From assembly GCF_018991925.1 (NCBI RefSeq), contig NW_024727688.1, forward strand, positions 591,001 to 655,000: a DNA stretch of 64,000 nt, written 5' to 3'. This DNA comes from Homarus americanus (lineage: Eukaryota > Arthropoda > Malacostraca > Decapoda > Nephropidae). Positions 1 to 10,695 of the stretch are shown here, piece after piece. A program made the position numbers and the translations under genes. The number at the start of each line of letters is the position of its first letter. The stretch's first letter is position 1. The notes beneath the pieces were generated by a model. That model saw only the letters and a program-made list of their open reading frames with translations. It was not told the DNA's origin and made no database searches.

Positions 1-170
1 TGGGTGTAGGTGGGAGGCAAGAAGTGGTACATGGGTGTAGGTGGGAGGCAAGAAGTGGTACATGGGTGTAGGTGGGAGGCAAGAAGTGGTACATGGGTGT
101 AGGTGGGAGGCAAGAAGTCGTATACATGGGTGTAGGTGAGACGCAAGAAGTCTTATACATGGGTGTAGGT
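1..170. repeat. Minisatellite, 31-33 bp unit
   Basis: Units begin at 1, 32, 63, 94 and 127, with a partial one at 160. The first three are identical and 31 bp long. The next two are 33 bp because GGTACA became a GTATACA-type end. Each unit opens with TGGGTGTAGGTG. The array is cut by the window edge, so its true length is unknown. Confidence 0.95.
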
Positions 171-501
171 TCTTTAGATGGTAGCTATTGAAATATTTTA
201 ATCTCAATAGTAGCTGTCAATAGCAGTGAATTTAGTGATTTGACATTAATTAATAACACTCAAAATATATTGTAAATGAGTCCTTTATTTACTCCACAAT
301 CGAACTATAGGCCTATGTGTGGTAGCCATAGATATTTACACAGTATAAATCTACCAGTTTCTTTTAATGGTTGGCTTTATCATGCTGTGTGGTATAAGGT
401 TGAGGATCTGGGAGAAGTATAGCACAAGGAGGTGTATAAGGAAGGTGTGTAAGGAAGGTGTAAGGAGAGACAGGTGGATTTCCGAGTGTTTATGTGAGAT
501 T

Positions 502-504
<3 letters not shown>
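171..504. other. Unique AT-rich DNA, nothing recognised
   Basis: No repeat, splice-bounded frame or RNA gene is visible. An open frame that starts here runs straight into the TA array and is judged spurious. Confidence 0.6.

Positions 505-582
<78 letters not shown>
505..582. repeat. (TA)n microsatellite
   Basis: About 39 uninterrupted TA units. Self-complementary and able to extrude as a cruciform. Confidence 0.98.
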
Positions 583-590
<8 letters not shown>

Positions 591-601
591 GCAAAAGTTT
601 A

Positions 602-752
602 TCTCTCTCTCTCTCTCTCGTGTCTTTCATATAGTATTTTTTTTACTCTCCTTGTCTAATCTTCTTTCTTGTATCTGTTCTCTTATGTATTTCGTTCTGT
701 TTTCAATCTCAATTCTCTTCTCTTCTCTTCTCTTCTCTTCTCTTCTCTTCTC
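602..752. repeat. CT run and (TTCTC)n array in a pyrimidine-rich stretch
   Basis: A short (CT)n at 602-619 is followed by pyrimidine-rich sequence, then a clean pentanucleotide TTCTC array at 713-752 of about eight units. Open frames across it are repeat translations. Confidence 0.9.
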
Positions 753-1014
753 ACCCCTGGGAAGTACTTAAAAATAATCACTGTCAAACCACCAAAAGAG
801 ACAACTCCCCAAACCCCCAGACCTCCTATGGCCGGTTGCTTGTTGCATGTGCAATCTTGTCATCACATTGTTGCATTTAAATATTTCCCTTTACAAACAT
901 TTGCAACAACTCGCATTTGAATCAAGCTCTCCGGGCAATTTAGTTAGTTAATATCTGGGTTAAATGCCTCAAACGCTGGACTGTCCCTCTATCACATGGA
1001 ACCTGCGTGTTATT

Positions 1015-1017
<3 letters not shown>

Positions 1018-1051
<34 letters not shown>
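1018..1051. repeat. (CT)n microsatellite
   Basis: Seventeen CT units without interruption. Confidence 0.97.
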
Positions 1052-1055
<4 letters not shown>

Positions 1056-1217
1056 GTGCTGTTATGGAGAGTGAACGCAGAGTGGCTTTAAAACTGTATA
1101 AGGATTATCGGAGTTTGCATCTAAATGACAAATTTGTGTTGGCATGATCCTATATTATGTGAATGCCCCGCCCCCCTCCCTCCCTTCCCCACCCCGTGTT
1201 GGAGTCACCACTATCAC

Positions 1218-1290
1218 TGCCAGGCATATACCACACTGCCAGGCATACACCACACTCCCAGGCATACACCACACTCCCAGACATATCCAC
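1218..1290. repeat. Minisatellite, 19 bp unit, about 4 copies
   Basis: Units start at 1218, 1237, 1256 and 1275. The core is CCAGGCATACACCACACT; the first unit has ATATACC in place of ATACACC. Confidence 0.9.
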
Positions 1291-1374
1291 TACTTTAGTC
1301 ACGAGGTGTTACTAGGTAGTGTTGCTGTAGTGTCATTGCAGTAAAATACATGACTACAGTGCAATGAGAGTATG

Positions 1375-1508
1375 ATTTTGCCACTACAATACAGTATGCG
1401 TGTGACCCTGGAACTACAATACAATATAGAATACAATACTATACAATACAGTACTATACAATACAATACAATGAAATACAGTACAATGCAATACAATACA
1501 ATACAATT
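1375..1508. repeat. Degenerate (ACAAT)n pentanucleotide array
   Basis: Repeated ACAAT with ACAGT and AAAT variants, cleanest at 1480-1506. The minus strand reads as a CIVLY peptide repeat, which is a translation artefact. Confidence 0.9.
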
Positions 1509-1789
1509 CACTTTATATAGAATCTAGAGAAGAACATTAGGGGTGCAGGAGAGCAGAGGCGTGATGCTGCGACACGATGGTCAGCGTACACACAGGGGGA
1601 GGTGATGGAGCACTAGGCACGCACCCACTAATGCCCCGCCCCTGACTTAATGAAACAATAATTAATTAAACCCTGTTCATTACGGTGTATTCTTAGCTCA
1701 GGTGTCGTGTTACGTGGCTTATGAGGAGGAGGATGTGTTCATTAGAGGTGATGGATGATGACACAGGTGTTGCCCGGCTGTACACGAAG

Positions 1790-2009
<220 letters not shown>

Positions 2010-2847
2010 AGATTACCATCACTAAAATGAAGGTAATGACAGACAGATGGAAGGTTTTTGGTATTATCACCGACATGAAGTTAATGGCAGATGATTCGAG
2101 AACTTGTGTTGCCTCCACTGATTAATAGCTGAGAGGTGGAAGTGTGAATGACTTCCATGTGGCGAGCAGTGGAGACCCGATATAGACCTGATCCTTGTAT
2201 ATTAAACCTTCGGCACTGTACATGACGGTATTCACTTCCTCAATTATGAAGTTAGTTATTCATTTATAGGTGGTTGAAGGATGAATGCACCAGGACCGAG
2301 GTTAGGAGACTTTAGGATTGGAGGTGAACGATATAGCAACTTGGAAAGCAGTGGAAATGATTGAATGATCCGTATATTGCAAAATTCATGGACATTGTGA
2401 AAATAGATTTGATACTGGAAAGAACATTGGAGTTACGTAACTAATTCCACTATTTTCTTGTCAGTTTACATGTTTTATACATTTGTTAATTTGTGTAGCC
2501 TTCTTACAAACCTTCGATATTTATTCGTTATATTGCTACATCCATTTGTCTGGGCAACACCTGGTATTGATAGATATTAAATTGACTCGCATCACTACAC
2601 TAAAGTGGCTGTCAAAGGGAAAAATATGCGATCTGAATTTTTCTCGATAGGTGATAACAAAATAGATTAGAGGAGTGGTGTCGTCTGTGTGTTCTGAGGC
2701 TTTAAAATATTCCGAGTTTCAGTGATAGGTGACCACACGGGTACCACTTAGATTATACATGTTAAAGCCTCACCATTGATGTTTCATGTTTAATAATTAA
2801 TAGTTTGTCCTGAAGGCTGGCTGTTAACTATTGAATATCCGTGATGT

Positions 2848-2849
<2 letters not shown>
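2010..2849. other. Unique DNA, nothing recognised
   Basis: AT-rich, moderately complex sequence with stops in all frames. No RNA gene or mobile element signature seen. Confidence 0.6.
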
Positions 2850-2903
<54 letters not shown>

Positions 2904-3480
2904 CGGTTTATTAATAGAGTTGCAGCCGGTGGCTGAAAATATACAAACTTACATGTGATTTAGACATAATGATATACGTTCAATACATTTACAGGGCTGT
3001 ACAGTACATAAATCAGGAGTTGTTTCTTATTTTAGCAATAGATGGGATGGTGCTACTCTTATATCTATCAGTGCGGGCTCTTGTGGGCTGAATTTTGTTA
3101 TAGTGGCGGACTGCGCGAGGTGGGCGGGGGACTGCCGGTGGCAGGAGGTGGCGATGGCGAGGATGGTGCAGTCGTCCACTGCCAAACCTTGCTAGTGCTT
3201 GGTGGTGGAGGTCACTGAGGGATGGCATTATCAGGGTGGAGAGAGCGTTGTTGTAGCCGGAGTAGTCTGCGCCGAGCATGATTCTGCAGAGTTGAGAGAA
3301 TACGACCAGGCTGGTGACGCATACGTTAATTTGGGGAGAATAAAGGCGTTGTAGATAGTCTTCAGCTCTGGCGTGGGTGTCCCAAGTGACCTGAGTCGTC
3401 GTAGCATGTAGAGTCCGTACGAGGCTGACCTTGATTGTGTTGTTTACATGGGGCTTCCAGTCCAGCCAGTCCAGTTTGTG

Positions 3481-3483
<3 letters not shown>
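2850..3483 (-). mobile_element. 5'-truncated non-LTR retrotransposon, end of reverse transcriptase, 3' UTR and AAT tail
   Basis: Read on the minus strand, the element starts at the GT microsatellite (3484) with DHKLDW. It continues through YNAFILPKLTYASPAW, a typical C-terminal stretch after the reverse transcriptase domain of Jockey/CR1-like pol proteins. It then jumps frame to MLGADYSGYNNALSTL and ends in the basic, proline-rich tail HPRHRHLLPPAVPRPPRA, stopping near 3013. At least two frameshifts and a small deletion (SLN joined to CRIMLG) show it is dead. A 3' UTR of about 110 bp follows, carrying a CAGCC/GGCTG hairpin, then AATAAACCG and an (AAT)n tail at 2850-2902. The endonuclease and catalytic reverse transcriptase parts are absent. 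Family placement is from memory of such proteins; clade is not certain. Confidence 0.85.

Positions 3484-3536
<53 letters not shown>
3484..3536. repeat. (GT)n microsatellite
   Basis: About 26 GT units, directly abutting the truncated 5' end of the retrotransposon fragment. Confidence 0.98.
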
Positions 3537-3543
<7 letters not shown>

Positions 3544-4235
3544 TAAACACTCACATATATATCTTGCTGCTCCTCCCTAATGAGTGCACGAGGCATGCTG
3601 GTCATTAACCCTAACCTGGCGGACACGGTCATTAATTAGCCAGGTGTAGTATAGGTGTTCGCTGTGTTCAGGCCAGAGATAACCTGCATTTGGCGGCCTC
3701 TAATATTGATAACAGCCTTGGTTACACACTCTTTGGCTAATTGACGAATGACTTGAGGGTATTGTATTTTCAGTAATTTTCATTTAAATCAGTAGTTATT
3801 TTTGCGTTCTATATAACGTACTTAACAAACTCACACCTGCGAAATATGTTTAAGATTCTGTAATTAGTTGCTTTCAGTCTCAGCCTTAACCTCTCTTATA
3901 CTAATGGAACCCGACTATTATAGGGCTGGTTAGGTTAGGTTAGGTTGGGGCCTGTTAGTTCCCATTTGACCTCAGTATTAACGCCAACACCGAAGATGGA
4001 TAAAGAGAAGTAATGATCGATAAATAGAGGAATGGAAGGAGGCGCATCAAATATTCACCTTTTAAATAATTGCAGCTTGAATTAGCAGCTTCCAGGAGTC
4101 ACAGGTAATGGACGTGCAACAAGGGAAGTTATGCCGTCATTGATCATGGTCTAGCTTGATATGTGGCACCAAGACGCCTCTCTCTCTCTCTCTTTCACAT
4201 CATTCACCAGAGTGATGTATGTGCCCCTTCTGTTG
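3537..4235. other. Unique DNA with a short TTAGG run
   Basis: Mostly unassigned. A short run of GGTTAGGTTAGGTTAGG lies near 3932-3957. Confidence 0.6.
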
Positions 4236-4770
4236 CTGCCAGCCTGTGTGTCTCAAGCCCTGCCAGCCTGTGTGTCTCAAGCCCTGCCAATCTTTTGTGT
4301 CTCAAGCCCTGCCAATCTTTTGTGTCTCAAGCCCTGCCAGCCTGTGTGTCTCAAGCCCTGCCAGCCTGTGTGTCTCAAGCCCTGCCAGCCTGTGTGCCAA
4401 GCCCTGCTGTGTGTCAAGCCCTGCCAGCCTGTGTGTCTCAAGCCAGCCTGTGTGTCTCAAGCCCTGCCAATCTGTCTCAAGCCCTGTCAGCCTGTGTGTC
4501 TCAAGCCCTGCCAGCCTGTGTGTCCTGCCAGCCTGTGTGTCTCTCAAGCCCTGCCAGCCTGTGTCTCAAGCCCTGCCAATGTCAAGCCCTGCCAAATCAA
4601 GCCCTGCCAGCCTGTGTGTCTCAAGCCCTGCCAGCCTGTGTGTCTCAAGCCCTGCCAGCCTGTGTGTCTCAAGTCCTACCAGCCTGTGTATCTCAAGCCC
4701 TGCCAGCCTGTGTGTCTCAAGCCCTGCCAGCCTGTGTGTCTCAAGCCCTGCCAGTCTGTGTCTCTCAAAC
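4236..4770. repeat. Minisatellite, 24 bp unit, about 22 copies
   Basis: The unit contains CCAGCCTGTGTGTCTCAAGC followed by CCTG. Internal units are shortened (for example near 4395, 4440 and 4515) or carry ATCTTTTGT in place of GCCTGTGTG. Because 24 is divisible by 3 and the unit lacks plus-strand stops, all three plus frames stay open over about 200 codons (QPVCLKPC, ASLCVSSP, CVSQALPA periodic peptides). No start context, splice site or non-repeat coding sequence supports a gene. Confidence 0.95.
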
Positions 4771-5428
4771 CCTTACCTCCCCTCCCTCTCATCATCATCA
4801 ACTGTGCTCCTCCCTTATCTTCATATTTCTTTTAATTCTTATTCTACCTTTAGTCTTTAACTCCTATTCTGACCTTTTATCCACATGGCCTTTGTTTTTC
4901 TTATCCTCCTAATCTCTATCCTCTTTATCCTTCTAACGCCTATCCTTCTTCTCCTTTTATCCTTCTCCTTTATTCTTCTAACCTTTATCGTTCTTCCTTT
5001 TCAACGTCTGACCGTCCAATTAGTAACGTTTTTTTCATCAATATTTCAACTTAATTTTTCTCTTCATAATCTTCCTAAGCTTTATATTTCCTCCTCCTCC
5101 TCCTCTTCCTCCTCCTCACCCTTATCCCTTATCCCTCGTTTATCTTTCTCACCTCCAGTCTATTATTTATCCTCTTACCCTTATTCTCCACCTTTATCCT
5201 CTTCCATTGTGCTGTGAACCTTGACCTGTACAGTATTCCCCCGAGTTATTCTTCCTTGTTCATTATTCTCAGTCAGTTAATCCCTTCCTGTTACTTCATC
5301 TATTTACTCCTCTTTTGCTTTCCTCTGTCTCGTTATTGTATTGAATCTATTCTCCTTCTAATTGGCTTCCATTTTCTTTATTTTTGCTTGACTTGTTTTC
5401 ATGTATTTTCTCCCCACTTTCCTTCAGG
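4771..5428. other. Pyrimidine-rich unique tract
   Basis: The plus strand is strongly C/T-rich (repeated CCTTTATCC, CTCCTCC, ATTCTT). Open hydrophobic frames reflect this bias. No gene supported. Confidence 0.7.

Positions 5429-5521
<93 letters not shown>
5429..5521. repeat. (CT)n microsatellite
   Basis: About 45 CT units with one TT interruption near 5443. Confidence 0.97.
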
Positions 5522-5523
<2 letters not shown>

Positions 5524-6690
5524 TCCATCTTACCTCCCCTCCCCCCTCCAAGTTGTTCTTCACGAGCCTGACCTTACCTAGTAGATAATCACTAACTACC
5601 CGGAAAGATCGTTAAGGCCTAATTGGAGCGTGTATCTGGTGTACGGGTGCTCTCACAAGGGGCTACTCGTTATCTCTACGGGGATTGATATATAGTGAAT
5701 ACCCGCTGATTCTACCCCATACGAGTATCGGGCCAGAACACCTCAGCTCTTGGGAATAATCAGGTCATCACACCTCTTAATATCTCCGAGGATTACTGTG
5801 AATTATATGGGAATAATTGCTCCAAAATACTCCTCTATGGTGTGGTTTTGTTGCAGTTGAAGCCTCCGAGGTTTCACGGGGGTTGCTGGGGACAGGAGGC
5901 ACGCAGGAGAGGAAGATCAAATATTAAAACGGATGGTGTGGCCAGGTCGTAAAACGCACACCTCCAGCGTATTAAAGATAACTCAATTTCTCCTCCACAT
6001 CCTCCGGTAAGGTCACGACCGAGAGCCAGCCAGCAGCTCAGCCAATCTGGAATACTGCTCCCAAACCCTGGCCGGGGAATTATGAAAAAAAAAAAAAAAG
6101 TTTGCGCTTTTTTTGTGAGAATATTATCGATGAATGCAAGTTTCTCAGGTAAATTGAGTAGATATGGAAAATTTTATAAACGTCAGTTACCTACGACTTA
6201 AAACAAAACAAAAACAGGACATAGTTACTACGCAAAACAGTGATAAAATACGAATAAAATCTCCCCCAACATGGTGACCTGCGTGGCTTTTCACGTATCG
6301 AGGACCATAAGAAATATCTCGACCACTAATGAAGAGTCTGGCTGGCTCAGCGACTCGTGTGAGTGAGTGTCGAGTTTCTTATATGGCCCGAGTGTGCCTT
6401 ATGGGAAGGGTGGCGTGACGTCCCACCGAGATAACCATCCTGTAGCCAATTAAAAGTCCGCATTATCACAGCAGCCGATCACCCGTGTTTGATATGTAGC
6501 TGTAAGAGCAGCGTTTACTACCGAGCACAGCGGTGTAGGGGAGCGTGAGGCGCGACCTAGCCAGACGATGGTGATCACACGGTCTTGATGTAGACACTAC
6601 CATCCTAGATAGTGACACGTTTTTATGTTCCCAGACTGGCTGAAGGAGCACCATGTTAGCGACGGTGTATGGTGACCCAATACTGATCTA
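5522..6690. other. Unique DNA, nothing recognised
   Basis: Complex sequence without a long frame. An A-run of about 15 lies near 6085-6099. No polyadenylation signal or target-site duplication was recognised that would make the A-run a retroposon tail. Confidence 0.5.
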
Positions 6691-6692
6691 AA

Positions 6693-7019
6693 TTGTTCAA
6701 TAAATACTTTCTGTCAACAGTAAAACACTCACTTCATTGCTATCTGAAAGTAGAGCTTCTCAGTTACCCTGTTGTCTATGATCTTAGGTTGACCAGACAA
6801 TATCCTCTTAACCAGCTTCAACAACACCTTGCGAGCTCAAGAAAGCTACAAGCTCCCGTGGAAGCTGGTGTGGTAAATCTTGTACACCATTACAAAATCC
6901 AATTACTTGAATGTTTATATGGCAATAAACTCCTCTCATTGGTTGACTGTGAGTTAACGTATAACACTTGTGTGCCTTTGGAATCTTTCACCCGTCTTTC
7001 AAACTTTAGACAACCATAA
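6693..7019 (+). other. Open frame of unknown status, 108 codons
   Basis: A non-repetitive open frame from ATG to TAA, one of the longer ones here not built from a simple repeat. Leu and Gln are frequent (for example LNQLQQHLASSRKLQAP). I do not recognise a domain, and no splice consensus or ribosome context stands out. It lies about 240 bp from a retroelement remnant on the other strand, so it could be old mobile DNA. Chance is the leading explanation. Confidence 0.12.
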
Positions 7020-7254
7020 TTTTAACGGCTAGTATTTATTTGTATTTTTATAAACCAGTTAATTCTATTTGTTGCTTATTTTAAGCCAACTGTCAGTTCC
7101 ATTTCTCTAGTAACTTCAGTTATACACCACTTACCTTTACATCTCTAGAAAATCGTTAATTATCTAAGGGTTGGCGACCACAGTCAATCACTTTAAACGT
7201 TCTCGGGGTTTTTTTTTTACCACTCCTTCAAGATTTTGTATCTCTCTGAGGACC

Positions 7255-7556
7255 ATGTTTTTAATTTCATTCATCCATCCCAGTCTCTATTTCTTCATTT
7301 GTTTTCCTTTGAGTGTAACTTATTCTTAACATTCGCCTATAACACCACATTGCAAAGGCTTCCAACCTCTTTCTGGTGTTTGCTGTAAGTGGCCACACCT
7401 CAGACCCAAACAACAACACTCTTTGCCAGATACAATATAGCCATTCAGCAGCCATTTTCCCCCTTTTCTTTAAGTCTTTTAGATTATTAAATACTGTTTT
7501 TGCCTAACCTATTCTTGGTATGATTTCTTCTGCTCATCTACCATTACTAATTTCGT
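7255..7556 (-). mobile_element. RTE-like endonuclease/reverse transcriptase remnant
   Basis: On the minus strand the frame reads SEVWPLTANTRKRLEAF then MWCYRRMLRISYTQRKTNEE. This closely follows the conserved C-terminal region of RTE-type non-LTR polyproteins (pattern L-x-G-x-E-x-W-x-L ... RRLxAFEMWCYRRMLxISWTDxxTNEE). Upstream, in another frame, RIG-stop-AKTVFNNLKDL matches the preceding helix region. So at least one frameshift and one internal stop are present. The catalytic domain and the end of the protein are missing. It is a short dead fragment from a different clade than the 2.85-3.48 kb element. Confidence 0.8.
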
Positions 7557-8051
7557 CTCTACAGCATTGACTCTTATTCTAAATTTATCTCTGCTTATTG
7601 TAAAGATTAGTGGGTAAGTGAATTTATTTTTCCTTTGATCAAAACAGTGATTGTAACAAGTTAAGAACATACATTAATATTTATAGCAGTAAAACCTCAA
7701 TAAAATAAATTAATAGCTATGTATAAGTAGAGAGACAGACGGCTTCAGAGATTAGCCATTGGTGTCATAACATACCAAGGAAGATAACAAAAAAGAAAGA
7801 CCAGTTTGATTAGCCATATATATACGTCCACTAATTGGCTCAATAGACGCCTTATCACTTGCTGAATACACAAATTTCCTCGTAAAAAAATCGACACTTC
7901 GTTTCCATATTTAGTCGGTAAGAATTTGGTATGTACATCACTCAGAGGCTGAGATACACGATATAAAACCCGGCACTAACACTGAAGTTTGTCCTTATTA
8001 ATTATTTATAGGTCCACGTGTACCACTAATGATATGCTATCTTATGGTGGG

Positions 8052-8054
<3 letters not shown>
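7557..8054. other. Unique AT-rich DNA
   Basis: Nothing recognised on either strand. Confidence 0.6.

Positions 8055-8102
<48 letters not shown>
8055..8102. repeat. (CT)n microsatellite
   Basis: About 24 CT units. Confidence 0.98.
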
Positions 8103-8105
<3 letters not shown>

Positions 8106-8234
8106 CTTGATTACAGATAAAAAAATGCAATAGTTTACTCATTACAGATCTACTGTTTAATATTTATCTTGTTTTCTTTCACTAATTCAATTTTCATTTT
8201 ACTGTCATGTTAAATTACACCTGTTCGTACTTGG

Positions 8235-8401
<167 letters not shown>

Positions 8402-8686
8402 CATTTTTAACATTAATGAAAGAGAAATTGTTTGTATGCTGCTTAAGATTTAAATTAAATTCACATTCACGTTACGAGTATGACAAGATATATTTGTACT
8501 TTCGACGATTTGTAAAATGATATCTGCTATTTGTTTTAGATTATATATAGCAGCGTCTATACCGTTCCTACTCATAGTACTTTTAGCAGTTCTTACATGG
8601 AAACTCTTGCTGTCTTCATCACCAACCTGATCTCAAAACTGTATGGAAGGCTGGAACGGGAAGACTGGCAGTTCCGTGGAGTCCCT

Positions 8687-8903
8687 CTAAGCCGTTCCTC
8701 CCACCGACCACTCTCCATAGTCCCATAGGTCACCAGTACTGTTAATAACCACCCCTGCTGAATTATCTTCCCACAGGCCAAGTGTGTTGACAGTATGGCC
8801 AAAAGTTAGGAAGGAGCAGTAAGTTAACTCATAAACGGATGAAATTGCAGTGAAGAATCTGGTCTCACAGGGTTTTTTTTTTACTTTTATTAAGGCTACT
8901 GAT
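8687..8903 (-). other. Weak candidate terminal exon
   Basis: On the minus strand a T-rich acceptor-like sequence (TGTTTTGTTTTTAG) ends at 8904. It is followed by an open frame of about 70 codons to a TAG. The translated stretch is not low-complexity (segments YELTYCSFLTFGHTVNTLG and GLWEDNSAGVVINSTGDLW). No domain is recognised, there is no partner exon, and an A-run codes for KKK near its start. Chance remains likely. Confidence 0.15.
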
Positions 8904-9289
8904 CTAAAAACAAAACACATCCGCTTTTAGTTTTTATTTGGAAATAGACGTAAAAAAAAAACACGGCTTAGGGGAAAATTTAGTAAGCCATTTGAATATT
9001 TTTCATAGGTTTTACAGCTTATTAAAATTTCTAAATAGGGTCTTATTAACAAGGTAATTACAGTAGTCAATGAATGGCAAAAGATATGACTGAGGAAAGG
9101 TTTGATAAAATAAAATTCTACCAGCGTGATGTCCACCATGGTCACGGCACAGGTAAAGAACCAGTCACGGGAGGCCTATAGAACCGGGCAAGGTTATAAG
9201 TCACGCTTCGTTGATTGTCATTGTTCGTCTCCCTGGACACGTCGAGCCGCCGTGAGCACCCCGCCACACGGAGCTGAAAGTGTCCTACT

Positions 9290-9662
9290 CTTATTCTCTT
9301 ATCCTTATCATAGTCTTCCTCTTTTTCCTTAACGTCTTCCTCTTGTTCTTCCTATTTTTCAATCTTTTTTTTTCTTTCTCTTCCTATTCTTTCTTATACT
9401 GAGATCCTTAACTCTCCTCCTCATCCCCTTTGTTCTCCTCCTCTCCTTCCTCCTCCTCCTCCTCCTCCTCCTCTCCTTCCTCCTCCTCCTCCTCCTCCTC
9501 CTCTTCTTCATCCACCTCCTCCTCTTCCTTCCCTTCTTCCTCTTCTTCCTCCCCTTCTTCCTCTTCTTCCTCCCCTTCTTCCTCTTCTTACTCCCCTTCT
9601 TCTTTCCTCCCTCCCCTCCTTCACCTTCCTCCCTCCCCTCCCTCACCTCCTTCTTCCGCTAT
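9290..9662. repeat. Pyrimidine tract with (TCC)n and TTCTTCC repeats
   Basis: The plus strand is almost all C and T. TCC runs lie at about 9446-9502, then CCCCTTCTTCCTCTTCTTC-type units of 24 bp repeat at 9530-9600. Poly-Ser and poly-Arg/Lys frames here are artefacts. Confidence 0.9.
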
Positions 9663-9714
9663 CCTTCCCTGATACTGAGGCTCTAACAGGCGAGGCGCTA
9701 TAGGACCGGATCGA

Positions 9715-10365
9715 GGAGAGGTGAAGGGGGGCGTGAAATGGAAGAAGGGAGGAAGGAAGAGAGGATGGAGAAGGAGTTTAAGGAGACAGGATGGATGAGG
9801 CGAAGAGAAGAGGAAATGAAGGAGGCGAGGAAGAGATGATAGGAGAGGAGTTAAGAGAAGAAGGCTGTAGAAAGAAAAGGTGGAGATTGAAGGATGAAAA
9901 GGCAGAGGAGGGAAGAATTGAAGTACGAAGGGTTATAGGATAGAGAAGGTAATGAAGAGAGATACAAGAGAGGAAGGGGAAGGTGGAAGAGGGGAGGAAG
10001 AAATGATCGAGAAATGAAGAGGTAAAAATAAAGGAAATAGAGTAAGAGAGATGTATTAAACGAGGGAAAGTGGAATAATACAAAAAAAAAGAAAAACGGG
10101 GGAGGAAGGAATGGCAAAGAGAAACTCGATAAGAAAGGGAGAAATAGAGTGGGATAACTAGATCGGAAAAGAGAGGGAAGAGTGAATGAGAGGGTAGCAA
10201 ACAAGGTGAAATAAGGGGAAAAAAATAAAAGGAATGATGCAAGAAAGGAAGGGGAGAGGAGAATGATAAGGTGAAATGGAAGTTATGGAAGAGAGAGAAA
10301 GACTGAGGATGGTGGGAAGAGGGAGAGACGAACTGAGAAATAAGGAGAAAAGGTGGAGGAGATAA
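9715..10365. repeat. Purine-rich tract
   Basis: The plus strand switches to G/A-rich sequence (GAAGGGAGGAAGGAAGAG-type) for about 650 bp, directly after the pyrimidine tract. Minus-strand Ser/Leu/Phe/Pro frames of up to 154 codons are composition artefacts. Confidence 0.85.
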
Positions 10366-10488
10366 GCGTCAACCATTGATCCCTGAGGATGCTATTGTCC
10401 CAGCATCCTGCCGCCTCCTAGCACTAATCACCTCAACTTCCGTCATCGTAGAAATAATAAATTATAATATACCGTTAGCGCTGGGGCA

Positions 10489-10695
10489 GGGGAGGCAATG
10501 ATGGGGTAGGGGAGAGGGGTGATGGGGCAATGACGGGGTAGGGAGAGGGGTGATGGGGCAATAACGGGGAGGGAGAGGGTGATGGGGCAATGACGGGGTA
10601 GGGGAGAGGGGTGATGGGGCAATGACGGGGTAGGGGAGAGGGGTGATGGGGCAATAACGGGGTAGGGGAGAGGGGTGATGGGGCAATGACGGGGT
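10489..10695. repeat. G-rich minisatellite, 32 bp unit
   Basis: About six and a half copies. The unit contains GGGGCAATGACGGGG followed by TAGGGGAGAGGGGTGAT; ATAACGG and shortened forms alternate. Every unit has four or more GGGG/GGG runs, a G-quadruplex pattern. Minus-strand Pro-rich frames are artefacts. Confidence 0.95.

Noticed and set aside
4161..4912. Cys/Pro-rich proteins of 213-249 codons
   Set aside because: Translations of the 24-bp minisatellite in three overlapping frames, extended through a pyrimidine-rich tract.
6085..6099. Poly-A tail of a processed pseudogene or SINE
   Set aside because: No recognisable body, polymerase III boxes or target-site duplication around the A-run.
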